Of a stretch of 14,984 nucleotides of DNA, positions 1 through 6,668 are shown in pieces. Numbering within the stretch: the first letter of the stretch is position 1; each line of letters begins with the position of its first letter. The notes beneath the pieces were generated by a model that was not told the DNA's origin, did no database searches, and was given only the letters and a program-made list of their open reading frames with translations. The translations under genes were made by a program, and so were the position numbers. Origin of the DNA: a bacterium (GTDB taxonomy: Bacteria > Gemmatimonadota > Glassbacteria > GWA2-58-10); NCBI GenBank assembly GCA_021372515.1, contig JAJFUG010000043.1, forward strand, positions 1 to 14,984, written 5' to 3'.

Positions 1-594
1 CCGGGCCAGGACATCATCCAGCCGCTGGACAAACCGATCAAGAAGACCGGGCATATCCAGATAATGTACGGCAACCTGGCCCCGGAGGGCGCGGTGGCCA
101 AGATCACTGGCAAGGAGGGTCTGCGGTTCGACGGCCCAGCCCAGGTCTACGACAGCGAGGAGGACTGCATCCGGGCGCTGGAGCAGGGCCGGGTCAAGGC
201 CGGCTCGGTGGTGGTGATCCGCTACGAGGGCCCCAAGGGCGGCCCGGGCATGCGCGAGATGCTCAAAGTCACCTCGATGATCATGGGCCAGGGTCTGGGG
301 GACAAGCTGGCCCTGATCACGGACGGCCGCTTCTCGGGAGGGACACACGGGTTCGTGGTCGGGCATGTCTGCCCGGAGGCGCAGGTGGGCGGCCCGATCG
401 CCCTGGTGCGCGACGGCGACAGGCTGAGCCTGGACACCGAGGCCCGCACCCTGACCCTGCACGTGGACGGCCCCGAGCTGGAACGCCGCCGCCTCCAGTG
501 GCAGCCCCGTGATCACGGGTTCCGTCGCGGCGTGCTCTGGAAATATGCCAAGATGGTCTCCCCGGCCAGCCAGGGCTGTGTCACGGACGAGTGA
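1..594 (+). CDS. ilvD: Dihydroxy-acid dehydratase, C-terminal part (5' end outside window)
   Basis: This is the last 197 codons of a dehydratase of the IlvD/Edd family. The frame is open from base 1, so the gene starts upstream of the window. The enzyme dehydrates 2,3-dihydroxy-3-methylvalerate and 2,3-dihydroxyisovalerate in cytoplasmic isoleucine/valine synthesis. Visible family signatures are [18 protein letters not shown] near the start of the fragment, [18 protein letters not shown], and [22 protein letters not shown]; the last contains the conserved serine/glycine block of the active site. The C-terminus, [16 protein letters not shown], has the YAK-V-SAS-GAVTD pattern typical of IlvD rather than the Edd phosphogluconate dehydratase branch. 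The Fe-S cluster cysteines lie in the missing N-terminal part and cannot be checked. A hairpin terminator follows about 30 nt after the stop, so the gene ends its transcription unit here. Confidence 0.95.
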   Translation, partial: PGQDIIQPLDKPIKKTGHIQIMYGNLAPEGAVAKITGKEGLRFDGPAQVYDSEEDCIRALEQGRVKAGSVVVIRYEGPKGGPGMREMLKVTSMIMGQGLGDKLALITDGRFSGGTHGFVVGHVCPEAQVGGPIALVRDGDRLSLDTEARTLTLHVDGPELERRRLQWQPRDHGFRRGVLWKYAKMVSPASQGCVTDE

Positions 595-624
595 GCGCGC
601 CATAAAACCGTCAGTGTTGCGTAT

Positions 625-660
625 GGGACCGGCCGGACCTCCGGGTGGTCCCTCGTTTTT
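625..660 (+). terminator. Intrinsic terminator after ilvD
   Basis: A 6-bp outer stem GGGACC/GGTCCC (625-630 with 647-652) encloses an inner CCGG/CCGG stem (633-636 with 641-644). A run of five T at 656-660 follows. It lies 30 nt after the ilvD stop and before the promoter of the next gene. Confidence 0.75.
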
Positions 661-692
661 ACTGATTGCCGTCCGCTGAAAGGAGAAAAACC

Positions 693-720
693 TTGAATCG
701 TGCTATCCTTTGCATATAAT
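693..720 (+). promoter_or_regulatory. Sigma70-type promoter for the DUF2961 gene
   Basis: A -35 box TTGAAT (693-698) and a perfect -10 box TATAAT (715-720) are separated by 16 nt. Transcription would start near 727 and give a leader of about 60 nt before the ATG at 787. The site lies directly downstream of the ilvD terminator. It also decides the gene start: an in-frame start at 700 would sit inside the promoter. Confidence 0.65.
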
Positions 721-786
721 CAGACCGGAATAAAAACTTTTCATCCGTTCCATCAAGCCACTCCCCTTTCGCACCGGAGGCGCCCG

Positions 787-1935
787 ATGTCGAAGCTCAG
801 TCTGATGTGTTCCGCACTAACCCTGTTCCTTGTCACCGCCGCTTTAGGGGCGGACCAGGGGTTCAACGGCCTGGGCATGAACCTGGGCAACCTGTCGCGC
901 CTCTCCAAGGCCAAGACCCGGTCGATCAGCGCCGAGAATTTCAACGGCGAGAAGGGCAAGGGCGGCATGTCGGTGGACGGCCCGGCCCTGAAAGCGGCGC
1001 GCGACCTGGGCCAGGGCTGGAAAGTCTCGCCCTACATCCACATCGAGGCCGGAAAGACCTTTACCCTGGCCGAAATCCAGGGCCCCGGCGCGATCCAGCA
1101 CATCTGGATGACTCCCGCCGGTGTCTGGCGGCACTGCATCATCCGTATCTACTGGGACGGCGAGGCCACACCCTCGGTGGAGTGCCCGGTGGGCGACTTT
1201 TTCGCCTGCGGCTGGGGCCGCTACGCCCAGGTAAGCTCCCTGCCGGTCTGCGTGAACCCCGGCAGCGCGTTCAACTGCTACTGGGAGATGCCGTTCCGCA
1301 AGTCCTGCCGGATCACTTTCGAAAATATCGATCCCGAGGAGATGACACTCTACTACCAGATCGACTATACCCTGACCGAAGTGCCCGAGGACGCCGCCTA
1401 TTTCCACGCCCAGTTCCGGCGGGTCAACCCCCTGCCATACAAAGAGGTGGTGACCATACTGGACGGGGTCAAGGGTTGGGGCCAGTACGTGGGCACCTAC
1501 CTGGCCTGGGGGGTCAACAACACCGGCTGGTGGGGCGAGGGCGAGATCAAGTTCTTCCTGGACGGAGACAGCCAGTTCCCAACGATCTGCGGCACCGGCA
1601 CGGAGGACTATTTCTGCGGCTCCTATAACTTCGAGAACAAGGTCACGCATCAGTACCAGGAGTTCAGCACCCCCTATTCCGGAATGCCCCAGGTGATCCG
1701 GCCGGACGGCCTCTACGACTCGCAGCAGCGGTTTGGCCTCTACCGCTGGCACATCATGGACCCGGTCCGCTTCGAGAAAGACCTCAAAGTGACGATCCAG
1801 GCCCTGGGCTGGCGCGCTGACCATCGCTACCTGCCGCTACAGGATGACATCTCCTCAACGGCGTTCTGGTACCAGACCGAGCCCCATGCGCCATTCCCCA
1901 AGCTGCCGGACAGGGATTATCTGGAAATCCGCTAA
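787..1935 (+). CDS. Secreted DUF2961 / GH172-type protein
   Basis: 382 aa. The start is the ATG at 787, with GGAGG at 776-780, and it opens a Sec signal peptide (residues 1 to about 21, MSKL then a hydrophobic stretch ending TAALGA). The body matches DUF2961, the family now classed as glycoside hydrolase family 172, whose characterised members act on fructofuranose or arabinofuranose linkages with a jelly-roll fold. Recognisable blocks are GPGAIQHIWMT (99-109), CPVGDFFACGWG (133-144), WWGEGEIKFFLDGD (248-261) and GTGTEDYFCGSYNF (269-282). Glutamates in the last two blocks (E251 or E253, and E273) are spaced about as expected for the family's catalytic pair; this assignment is inference from memory of the family. 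The length of about 380 aa is normal. The gene is followed after 19 nt by a GNAT gene, probably in one transcript. The true substrate is unknown; export suggests extracellular or periplasmic glycan cleavage. Confidence 0.88.
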   Translation: MSKLSLMCSALTLFLVTAALGADQGFNGLGMNLGNLSRLSKAKTRSISAENFNGEKGKGGMSVDGPALKAARDLGQGWKVSPYIHIEAGKTFTLAEIQGPGAIQHIWMTPAGVWRHCIIRIYWDGEATPSVECPVGDFFACGWGRYAQVSSLPVCVNPGSAFNCYWEMPFRKSCRITFENIDPEEMTLYYQIDYTLTEVPEDAAYFHAQFRRVNPLPYKEVVTILDGVKGWGQYVGTYLAWGVNNTGWWGEGEIKFFLDGDSQFPTICGTGTEDYFCGSYNFENKVTHQYQEFSTPYSGMPQVIRPDGLYDSQQRFGLYRWHIMDPVRFEKDLKVTIQALGWRADHRYLPLQDDISSTAFWYQTEPHAPFPKLPDRDYLEIR

Positions 1936-1954
1936 GATAGGAGATCGAGGGACA

Positions 1955-2395
1955 ATGGAGATTCGCCCGCTCACAGCCGATGACTTTTTCCTGCTCAACC
2001 AGATGGACTGGTCGCCCCTGCCCAAGGAGCGCGACTCGATCTACCTGACAATCGCGGTGGGACAGGCCGACTGCTCGTTCATCGCCCAGGCCAACCACGA
2101 GTTCCTGGGGGTGATCCTGGCCACGCGAAGCTGTGACGGCGCCTCGATTTATGTGAACCACCTTCTGGTAAGCGCGGCCGCCCGGGGGCAGGGGGTGGGC
2201 GCGCGGTTGCTCGAACGTCTGGAAGAGTACGCCCGGGGCGCTTCGGTGAAGCGCCTCTGGCTGCTCTGCCAGGATGAGACTGTCGGCTGGTACACCGCCC
2301 GCGGCTACCGCGAGACCTGCGAGTTCCTCACCCCCCAGATCGAGGCTTACCTGAAGCAGGTGAAGAAAGTGCATGCATTTCTAAAGGAATTCTGA
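1955..2395 (+). CDS. GNAT family N-acetyltransferase
   Basis: 146 aa, a complete single-domain GNAT, expected to be cytoplasmic and to use acetyl-CoA to acetylate an amine. The acetyl-CoA pyrophosphate loop is seen as VSAAARGQGVGARLLERL (72-89, with RGQGVG at 77-82). A typical following strand and helix are seen in LWLLCQDETVGWYTARGYRE (101-120). The start is the ATG at 1955, preceded by purine-rich AGGAGA (1939-1944) and GAGGGA (1947-1952). An in-frame upstream extension into the preceding gene is rejected because it would overlap that gene by about 90 nt. It sits 19 nt after the DUF2961 stop and is probably co-transcribed with it, but no functional link is obvious. The acceptor substrate cannot be read from sequence. 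Confidence 0.88.
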   Translation: MEIRPLTADDFFLLNQMDWSPLPKERDSIYLTIAVGQADCSFIAQANHEFLGVILATRSCDGASIYVNHLLVSAAARGQGVGARLLERLEEYARGASVKRLWLLCQDETVGWYTARGYRETCEFLTPQIEAYLKQVKKVHAFLKEF

Positions 2396-2407
2396 AAAAA
2401 GAGTTGC

Positions 2408-2430
2408 ACCAGGGTCGCCCCCGGTTTTAT
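2408..2430 (+). terminator. Possible weak terminator after the GNAT gene
   Basis: A 7-bp imperfect stem ACCAGGG / CCCCGGT (2408-2414 with 2419-2425, one A-C mismatch, 4-nt loop) runs into TTTTATTATT. It lies 12 nt after the GNAT stop, where a unit boundary is expected, but the mismatch makes it uncertain. Confidence 0.4.
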
Positions 2431-2532
2431 TATTCCAACCTTGTGTACTAATTACCCAGCCGAAAGATGCCTCTTCCCTGTCAACCGCCGCTGCCCGGCG
2501 GCACAATCGCGTCTTGTTGCAGGAGCGCAAAA

Positions 2533-3825
2533 ATGAGCGAAGAGTTCAGCTCCAGACACCAGAACCGCCGTGATTTTCTGAGGACCGGCGCCCTGGCCGC
2601 CTCGGCCCTGGCCGGTTTCTCCATCGTCAAGAACGCCTGGGGCCAGAGCGCCGACCCGATCAAGATCGGGCTGATCGGCTGCGGCGGCCGCGGCACCGGG
2701 GCGGTGGACAACTGCATCAGCGCCGCTCCCAACGTGCACCTGGTGGCCATGGCCGACATTTTCCAGGACCACCTGGACAAGTGCCTGGCCAAGCTGAAAG
2801 ACCCGAAGCGCGAAGGCGGTCCCCTGCCCAACATCGACGTGACCAAGGACAAGTGCTTCGTGGGTTTCGACGCCTACCAGAAGCTGCTGGCCACGGATGT
2901 CGACCTGGTGATCCTGACCACCCCGCCGGGGTTCCGTCCCCTGCATTTCGAGGCCGCGGTCAAGGCCGGCAAGCACGTTTTCACCGAGAAGCCGGTGGCC
3001 ACCGACCCGGCCGGCATCCGCCGTTTCATGGAAGCCGGCAAGCTCAGCGTGCAGAAAGGCCTCTGCGTGGTGGCCGGCACCCAGCGCCGCCATGACCCGG
3101 CCTACCAGGAATGGATCAAGCGTATCCAGAACGGTGAAATCGGCGAAGTGGAGGCCGCCCGTGTATTCTGGAACGGCGGCGAGCTGTGGAGCTACCCGCG
3201 CCAGGCCGGCTGGAGCGACATGGAATACCAGTGCCGCAACTGGTACTATTTCTGCTGGATCTGCGGCGACCACATCGTCGAGCAGCACGTGCACAACATC
3301 GACGTGATCAACTGGCTGCTGAACGCCCACCCGGTCAAGGCCCTGGGCACCGGCGGCCGCATCGTGCGCACCGAGCCGCTGTTCGGCAACATCTACGACC
3401 ATTTCGTGGTCGATTTCGAGTATCCCAACGGCATGCACATGATGTCCAGTTGCCGTCAGTGGAACAACACCGACACCCTGATCGCCGAGTTCGTCAGCGG
3501 CTCCACCGGCCGGGCCGACACCAACGGCCTGATCAAGATGCGCGGCAAGACCAACTGGCGCTACCAGGGCGCGCAAGTCAACCCCTACGTGCAGGAGCAT
3601 GTGGACCTGCTGGGCTGCATCCGCAAGGGCGCCAAGATCAACGAGTCCCAGAACGTGGCCGAATCGACACTGACCGGGATCATGGGCCGCGAGAGCGCCT
3701 ACACGGGCAAGGAAATCACCTGGGACCAGATCATGGCCTCGCCGCTGGACCTTCAGCCCAAGACCTATGCTTTCGGCCCGTTGCCCGAGCGGCCCCTGCC
3801 GATCCCAGGCAAGACCACCCGTTGA
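2533..3825 (+). CDS. Tat-exported Gfo/Idh/MocA family oxidoreductase
   Basis: 430 aa. The start is the ATG at 2533, with AGGAG at 2521-2525; longer in-frame versions lack a ribosome site and would bury the signal. The N-terminus is a twin-arginine signal, NRRDFLRTGALAASALAGFS (11-30), so the enzyme is probably exported folded with its cofactor. The Rossmann domain starts at KIGLIGCGGRGTGAVDN (44-60), with the acidic end of the second strand at AMADIF (72-77). The family's EKP motif is in HVFTEKPVATDPAG (148-161). The C-terminal domain carries GDHIVEQHVHNIDVINW (245-261), the usual substrate-side H-x3-D-type helix. Family members oxidise, reduce or epimerise sugars and cyclitols using NAD(P); exported members are common in glycan degraders. 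It is followed after 75 nt by the SUMF1-type lipoprotein gene with no U-tract terminator between, so the pair is probably one unit. The substrate is unknown. Confidence 0.92.
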   Translation: MSEEFSSRHQNRRDFLRTGALAASALAGFSIVKNAWGQSADPIKIGLIGCGGRGTGAVDNCISAAPNVHLVAMADIFQDHLDKCLAKLKDPKREGGPLPNIDVTKDKCFVGFDAYQKLLATDVDLVILTTPPGFRPLHFEAAVKAGKHVFTEKPVATDPAGIRRFMEAGKLSVQKGLCVVAGTQRRHDPAYQEWIKRIQNGEIGEVEAARVFWNGGELWSYPRQAGWSDMEYQCRNWYYFCWICGDHIVEQHVHNIDVINWLLNAHPVKALGTGGRIVRTEPLFGNIYDHFVVDFEYPNGMHMMSSCRQWNNTDTLIAEFVSGSTGRADTNGLIKMRGKTNWRYQGAQVNPYVQEHVDLLGCIRKGAKINESQNVAESTLTGIMGRESAYTGKEITWDQIMASPLDLQPKTYAFGPLPERPLPIPGKTTR

Positions 3826-3900
3826 CCCGGCGCCGGATGAGCGTGCTTTGCACCGCGGCCGGCCGCCCCTGACAAGCCTGAGGGAGAAAAGGAAACAGTG

Positions 3901-4896
3901 ATGCGAAGAGGAGATTTGTGGCCCCTGACCGTGGCGGCCCTGATTGTATTCGCCGGGTGCGGCCCGAAGCTCGACACGCCGCCCCAGAATTACACCGAGA
4001 AGATTCCCGGCACGAACATCGAGTTGGAGATGGTCTACGTGCCGGGCGGGGAATTCGAGATGGGCGCCCCCGAGGGCGCGCCGAACCGCGAGGTGGACGA
4101 GGGCCCGGTGCGCAAGGTCAAGGTGGGGCCGTACTGGATAGGCAAAACGGAAGTCACCTGGGACCAGTACGAGCAGTTCGCTTTCGTCAAGGACAGCACC
4201 ATGCTGGACGCCGTGACCCTGGCCTCGCCCAAGCTGAACCTCATCTGGTTCAACAACCTCTACAGTTGGGGCAAGCAGAAATACTCGCTCTGGCGCCAGG
4301 GCATCGACGCCGTGACCCGGCCCTCCAACTACTACGGGGCCTACGACCACGGCATGGGACGCGGCTCCAAGCCGGCGATCGGTGTCAGCTGGATCGGCGC
4401 GACCTATTACTGCAAGTACCTGACCAAGAAGACCGGCCACGATTTCCGTCTGCCCACCGAGGCCGAGTGGGAGTACGCCTGCCGGGCCGGCGACAGCGAG
4501 GACATGACCGCCAGCCTGGACGAGTACGCCTGGTACGAGGACAACAGCGACTGGGAAACCCAGGCGGTGGGCAAGAAAAAGCCCAACGCTTACGGTCTGT
4601 GTGACATGCTGGGCAATGCCTGGGAGCTGTGCTTCGAGGAGTACGATTCCCTGTACTATGACAAGCTCAAGGCCAGCGGTGTAAACGTGGACCCCAAGGG
4701 CCCCAAGTGGTGGGTGGGCGACAAGGCCTCGCTGCGTGGCGGTAGCTGGGATGACCCGGCCGTGGAGGCCCGTCCGACCAACCGCCTGCAGCAGCTGGAT
4801 GCCTGGACCGAGCGCGATCCGCAGCGCCCGCGCGGCATCTGGTGGCTTATCGACGGCAACACGGTGGGCTTCCGCGTGTTGCGGCCAGCGCACTGA
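3901..4896 (+). CDS. SUMF1/FGE-fold lipoprotein, probably non-catalytic as FGE
   Basis: 331 aa from the ATG at 3901; a GTG at 3898 is the adjacent alternative, and purine-rich AGGGAGAAAAGGAAA at 3881-3895 serves either. The N-terminus looks like a lipoprotein signal: Arg-rich start, hydrophobic core, then VFAGC with Cys20 as the lipid anchor (Phe at -3 is not ideal). The formylglycine-generating-enzyme (SUMF1) domain is complete: VYVPGGEFEMGAPEG (45-59), PYWIGKTEVTWDQYEQF (77-93), FRLPTEAEWEYACRAG (182-197), NAYGLCDMLGNAWELC (229-244), LRGGSW (278-283) and VGFRVLR (322-328). True FGEs have two copper-binding cysteines shortly after the RGGSW block. Here the stretch is DDPAVEARPTNR, without cysteine, so sulfatase-activating chemistry is unlikely. 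No sulfatase gene is present. A binding or structural role on the envelope is more likely, perhaps with the Gfo/Idh/MocA protein encoded just upstream. Confidence 0.9.
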   Translation: MRRGDLWPLTVAALIVFAGCGPKLDTPPQNYTEKIPGTNIELEMVYVPGGEFEMGAPEGAPNREVDEGPVRKVKVGPYWIGKTEVTWDQYEQFAFVKDSTMLDAVTLASPKLNLIWFNNLYSWGKQKYSLWRQGIDAVTRPSNYYGAYDHGMGRGSKPAIGVSWIGATYYCKYLTKKTGHDFRLPTEAEWEYACRAGDSEDMTASLDEYAWYEDNSDWETQAVGKKKPNAYGLCDMLGNAWELCFEEYDSLYYDKLKASGVNVDPKGPKWWVGDKASLRGGSWDDPAVEARPTNRLQQLDAWTERDPQRPRGIWWLIDGNTVGFRVLRPAH

Positions 4897-4919
4897 AAAA
4901 GAGGCTATAACTAAAGACC

Positions 4920-4945
4920 GTAGGGGCGGACCCGTGTGTCCGCCC
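4920..4945 (+). repeat. REP-like hairpin repeat, copy 1
   Basis: The leader GTAG is followed by an 8-bp stem GGGCGGAC/GTCCGCCC (4924-4931 with 4938-4945) and a 6-nt loop CCGTGT. The same leader, stem length and loop length recur on the minus strand at the end of the window (14935-14960), with one compensatory base-pair change. A degenerate inverted copy is at 5217-5237. Confidence 0.7.
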
Positions 4946-4952
4946 TTTTTTT
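4924..4952 (+). terminator. Intrinsic terminator after the SUMF1-type gene
   Basis: A perfect 8-bp GC-rich stem with a 6-nt loop is followed directly by seven T (4946-4952), 27 nt after the stop codon of the SUMF1-type gene. This is the strongest classical terminator on the plus strand in the window. It is built from the REP-like repeat. Confidence 0.85.
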
Positions 4953-4977
4953 CGGGCACGGTGCGCGCCGTGCCCGA
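4952..4977. repeat. Hairpin repeat with GGGCACGG arms
   Basis: A 10-bp perfect stem TCGGGCACGG/CCGTGCCCGA (4952-4961 with 4968-4977) has loop TGCGCG. Its arm shares the string GGGCACGGTGC with the large palindrome at 5273-5302, so the two look like members of one repeat type. It directly follows the U-tract of the preceding terminator and may back it up. Confidence 0.65.
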
Positions 4978-5030
4978 TTTACTGGATCAAATCCCCCTCT
5001 ATCCCTCTACTTCAAAGTGGGAGAAAAACC

Positions 5031-5080
5031 ACACACCCCGTCGGCTACGCCGCCACCCCTCTTTTTAGAGGGGAGTAAAG
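5031..5080 (+). repeat. Inverted repeat pair, copy A
   Basis: About 50 bp containing ACACACCCCG, a small CGGC/GCCG hairpin, then CCCCTCT TTTT AGAGGGG (stem 5056-5062 with 5067-5073) and the tail AGTAAAG. The reverse complement of 5138-5188 has the same order of blocks: ACACACCCCG, a small hairpin, CACCCCTCT, AGAGGGGA and TTAAAAG. Confidence 0.6.
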
Positions 5081-5137
5081 ACGCCTCTCCCCCATCCACT
5101 TGCAAAAAGACAGCCTTGCTTAAAGGAGCACGGCGCG

Positions 5138-5188
5138 CTTTTAATCCCCTCTCGAGAGGGGTGCCCGCGTCAACGGGCGGGGTGTGTC
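5138..5188 (-). repeat. Inverted repeat pair, copy B
   Basis: On the minus strand this reads ACACACCCCG, a GCCCG/CGGGC hairpin, then the perfect 16-bp palindrome CCCCTCTCGAGAGGGG (5146-5161) and ATTAAAAG. It aligns with copy A in inverted orientation across about 50 bp, with 57 bp between the copies. The small inner hairpin differs in sequence but is conserved as a hairpin. Confidence 0.6.
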
Positions 5189-5216
5189 ACGGCGGAGGCA
5201 GGCAAAAAAGCATGAC

Positions 5217-5237
5217 GGGCGCACACACGGGTACGCC
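5217..5237 (-). repeat. REP-like hairpin repeat, degenerate inverted copy
   Basis: Read on the minus strand, this 21-nt segment matches the repeat core at 4925-4945 at 19 of 21 positions. The two differences face each other in the stem and leave a T-G wobble pair, so the hairpin can still form. The GTAG leader is lost. Confidence 0.55.
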
Positions 5238-5272
5238 TCGGCGCGAGAGCAACGGGCTATCTGGTCCGAAAG

Positions 5273-5302
5273 AAAAGGGGCACGGTGCACCGTGCCCCTT
5301 TT
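5273..5302. terminator. Perfect 30-nt palindrome, bidirectional terminator
   Basis: Bases 5273-5302 are a perfect palindrome: AAAA, GGGGCACGGTG, CACCGTGCCCC, TTTT. It has a T run in either direction (TTTTT on plus, TTTTC on minus). It lies 32 nt after the aminotransferase stop on the minus strand, so it can end that transcript as well as read-through from the plus-strand operon. The arms share GGGCACGGTGC with the hairpin at 4952-4977. Confidence 0.75.
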
Positions 5303-5334
5303 TGCATTCCGCCTTTAACTTGACTCGACTTGTC

Positions 5335-6642
5335 TCAGGCCGAGGCCAGGTAGTCCTCGATGGCTTTTCGGAGCGTGGCCAGGGTGGCGGCCCGCTTGCT
5401 ATCCTCCTGCTCCAGGAGGGTCATGCGGAAACCGTCCAACTGGCTGGTGAACCCGCTCATCGGGACCACGCAGATGCCGGTGGCGGCCAGGATATTGAGC
5501 ACCAGGCGTTTGTCCGCGCGGACATTGCCGGCGGCCAGGGCCTCATCCAGCACGGACTTGGCCCCGGAGTTCTTCACCTTCAGCTTCTGCTTGCCGTTCA
5601 GGCGCCCGGAATCGAATATCACGCTGGCGTAGAACGCGCCGTCCGGCCGCACCGCGTGCACCCCCTCCAGGCCCTCGAATGCCGCGGCGAACTGGCTCGA
5701 CCGCTTTTCGTAGGCCGCGCAGCGCGCCTCGAGGTGCTTCGGGTATCTCTCATCCGAGAACACGCGCGGGATGGTCATCTGGGGCTGGGTGGTGGCGCAG
5801 ACCTCCACCATCTTGGCATCGAACAGCGTGCGCACGTAGCGCTTGAACTCACGGTCGCGGTCCTCGTTGTAGACCTCAATCCAGCCGCAGCGTCCTCCCG
5901 GCCAGGGATATTCCTTGCTGATCCCCTTTAGGGCCATGCCCGGCACCTCTCCGATCACGTCCGCCAGCAGCGTCGCGGTGCGGCCGTTATAGGTCAGACG
6001 GTTGTAGATTTCGTCCGCGATCACGAACAGGTCGTTCTGGCGGGCGATTTCCACCACCGCCTCGACCATCCCGCGCGGCCAGACCGAGCCGGTGGGGTTG
6101 TCGGGGTTGATCAGCAGCACGGCGCAGACCTCGGGGTGCTGGTCCACCAGACGGCGGATCTCATCCGGGTCGGGCAGCCAGCCGCGCGCCGGGTCAAGAT
6201 GGTAGATCAACGGGGCGGCGTTGGCGTGGTAGCCCTCGTGGGTGGAATGGATCGAGTAGGAGGGCGAGGGCACCAGCACCCGGGCCTGGCGGTTGAGGTA
6301 GCCGTACATCTTGCTCACCGCGTCGCCCAGGCCGTTGTACATGTAGATGTCCTCGGGCGTGATCTGCACCGCCCCCCGGGCGTTGAGCCCGGCGGCCAGG
6401 AACTCGCGGGTTTCGTCCATCCCCTTGGAGGGGCTGTAGCCCCAACTTTTCTGGATGCGGCTCACCGCGCCCAGGTGCTCGATGATCCAGTCCGGGACCG
6501 GCTCGCCCTTGGCCACCGGGTCACCGATGTTCTCCCAGGTGAGGGGCACTCCGGCCGCGCCGATCCGCTTGGCCAGGATCACAATCTGGCGGATCTCGTA
6601 GACCAGGGAGTCCGCCTGCTCGTGTACGATGTGTGTGCGCAT
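5335..6642 (-). CDS. PLP-dependent class I/II aminotransferase
   Basis: 435 aa from the ATG at 6642; a TTG 30 nt further upstream, preceded by GGGG, is an alternative. This is a fold-type I PLP enzyme, cytoplasmic, moving an amino group between an amino acid and a 2-oxo acid. Visible landmarks are the N-terminal GDPV (40-43), the PLP-phosphate region NGLGDAVSKMYGYL (103-116), NPDNPTGSVW (179-188, Asn182), the pyridine-nitrogen Asp in VIADEIYNRLTY (207-218, Asp210 and Tyr213), and the Schiff-base lysine K243 in GISKEYPWPGGRCGW (240-254). The carboxylate-binding arginine is probably R406 in GFRMTLL. All key residues are present, so it should be active. An extra segment around 345-380 (lysine-rich, LNGKQKLKVKNSGAKS) widens the small domain. 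Which amino acid it uses cannot be told; alanine- or aspartate-type enzymes are the nearest general class. It is convergent with the SUMF1-type operon. Confidence 0.92.
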   Translation of the reverse strand: MRTHIVHEQADSLVYEIRQIVILAKRIGAAGVPLTWENIGDPVAKGEPVPDWIIEHLGAVSRIQKSWGYSPSKGMDETREFLAAGLNARGAVQITPEDIYMYNGLGDAVSKMYGYLNRQARVLVPSPSYSIHSTHEGYHANAAPLIYHLDPARGWLPDPDEIRRLVDQHPEVCAVLLINPDNPTGSVWPRGMVEAVVEIARQNDLFVIADEIYNRLTYNGRTATLLADVIGEVPGMALKGISKEYPWPGGRCGWIEVYNEDRDREFKRYVRTLFDAKMVEVCATTQPQMTIPRVFSDERYPKHLEARCAAYEKRSSQFAAAFEGLEGVHAVRPDGAFYASVIFDSGRLNGKQKLKVKNSGAKSVLDEALAAGNVRADKRLVLNILAATGICVVPMSGFTSQLDGFRMTLLEQEDSKRAATLATLRKAIEDYLASA

Positions 6643-6668
6643 ATCTATTACTCGATGATGAAGTTCAA

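Larger units (their letters stand above)
4897..5334. other. Gene-free convergent intergenic region packed with palindromic repeats
   Basis: These 438 bp separate two convergent genes. In order they contain a hairpin repeat acting as terminator (4920-4952), a second hairpin (4952-4977), inverted-repeat copy A (5031-5080), inverted-repeat copy B (5138-5188), a degenerate inverted copy of the first hairpin (5217-5237) and a perfect 30-nt palindrome (5273-5302). An open frame runs across part of the region on the plus strand into the antisense of the aminotransferase. It has no family signature, and I take it as non-coding. Confidence 0.7.

Noticed and set aside
693-719. Eight-codon leader ORF starting TTG at 693 after an AGGAG
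   Set aside because: It coincides with the -35 to -10 interval of the promoter, so it would not be on the transcript that starts near 727.
844-1824. Minus-strand frame opposite the DUF2961 gene
   Set aside because: No recognisable domain; antisense shadow of a gene with signal peptide, ribosome site and promoter.
3855-3866. GCGGCCGGCCGC palindrome between the oxidoreductase and SUMF1-type genes as a terminator
   Set aside because: It has no loop and no T run. The two genes are more likely co-transcribed.
3901-4896. Active formylglycine-generating enzyme maturing a sulfatase
   Set aside because: The cysteine pair expected after the RGGSW block is absent, and no sulfatase is encoded in the window.
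2452-4959. Very long open frame on the minus strand (about 835 codons) opposite the Gfo/Idh/MocA and SUMF1-type genes
   Set aside because: It has low-complexity Val/Gly/Ala/His-rich translation, no family motif, and runs antisense through two genes with clear domains. It is a by-product of GC-rich third positions.
4924-5302. CRISPR array
   Set aside because: The repeats are palindromic, of different types, not evenly spaced and partly inverted. No cas genes are nearby.
4936-5931. Plus-strand frame running from the repeat cluster into the antisense of the aminotransferase
   Set aside because: Its first part translates hairpin repeats and its second part is antisense to a gene with an intact PLP site.
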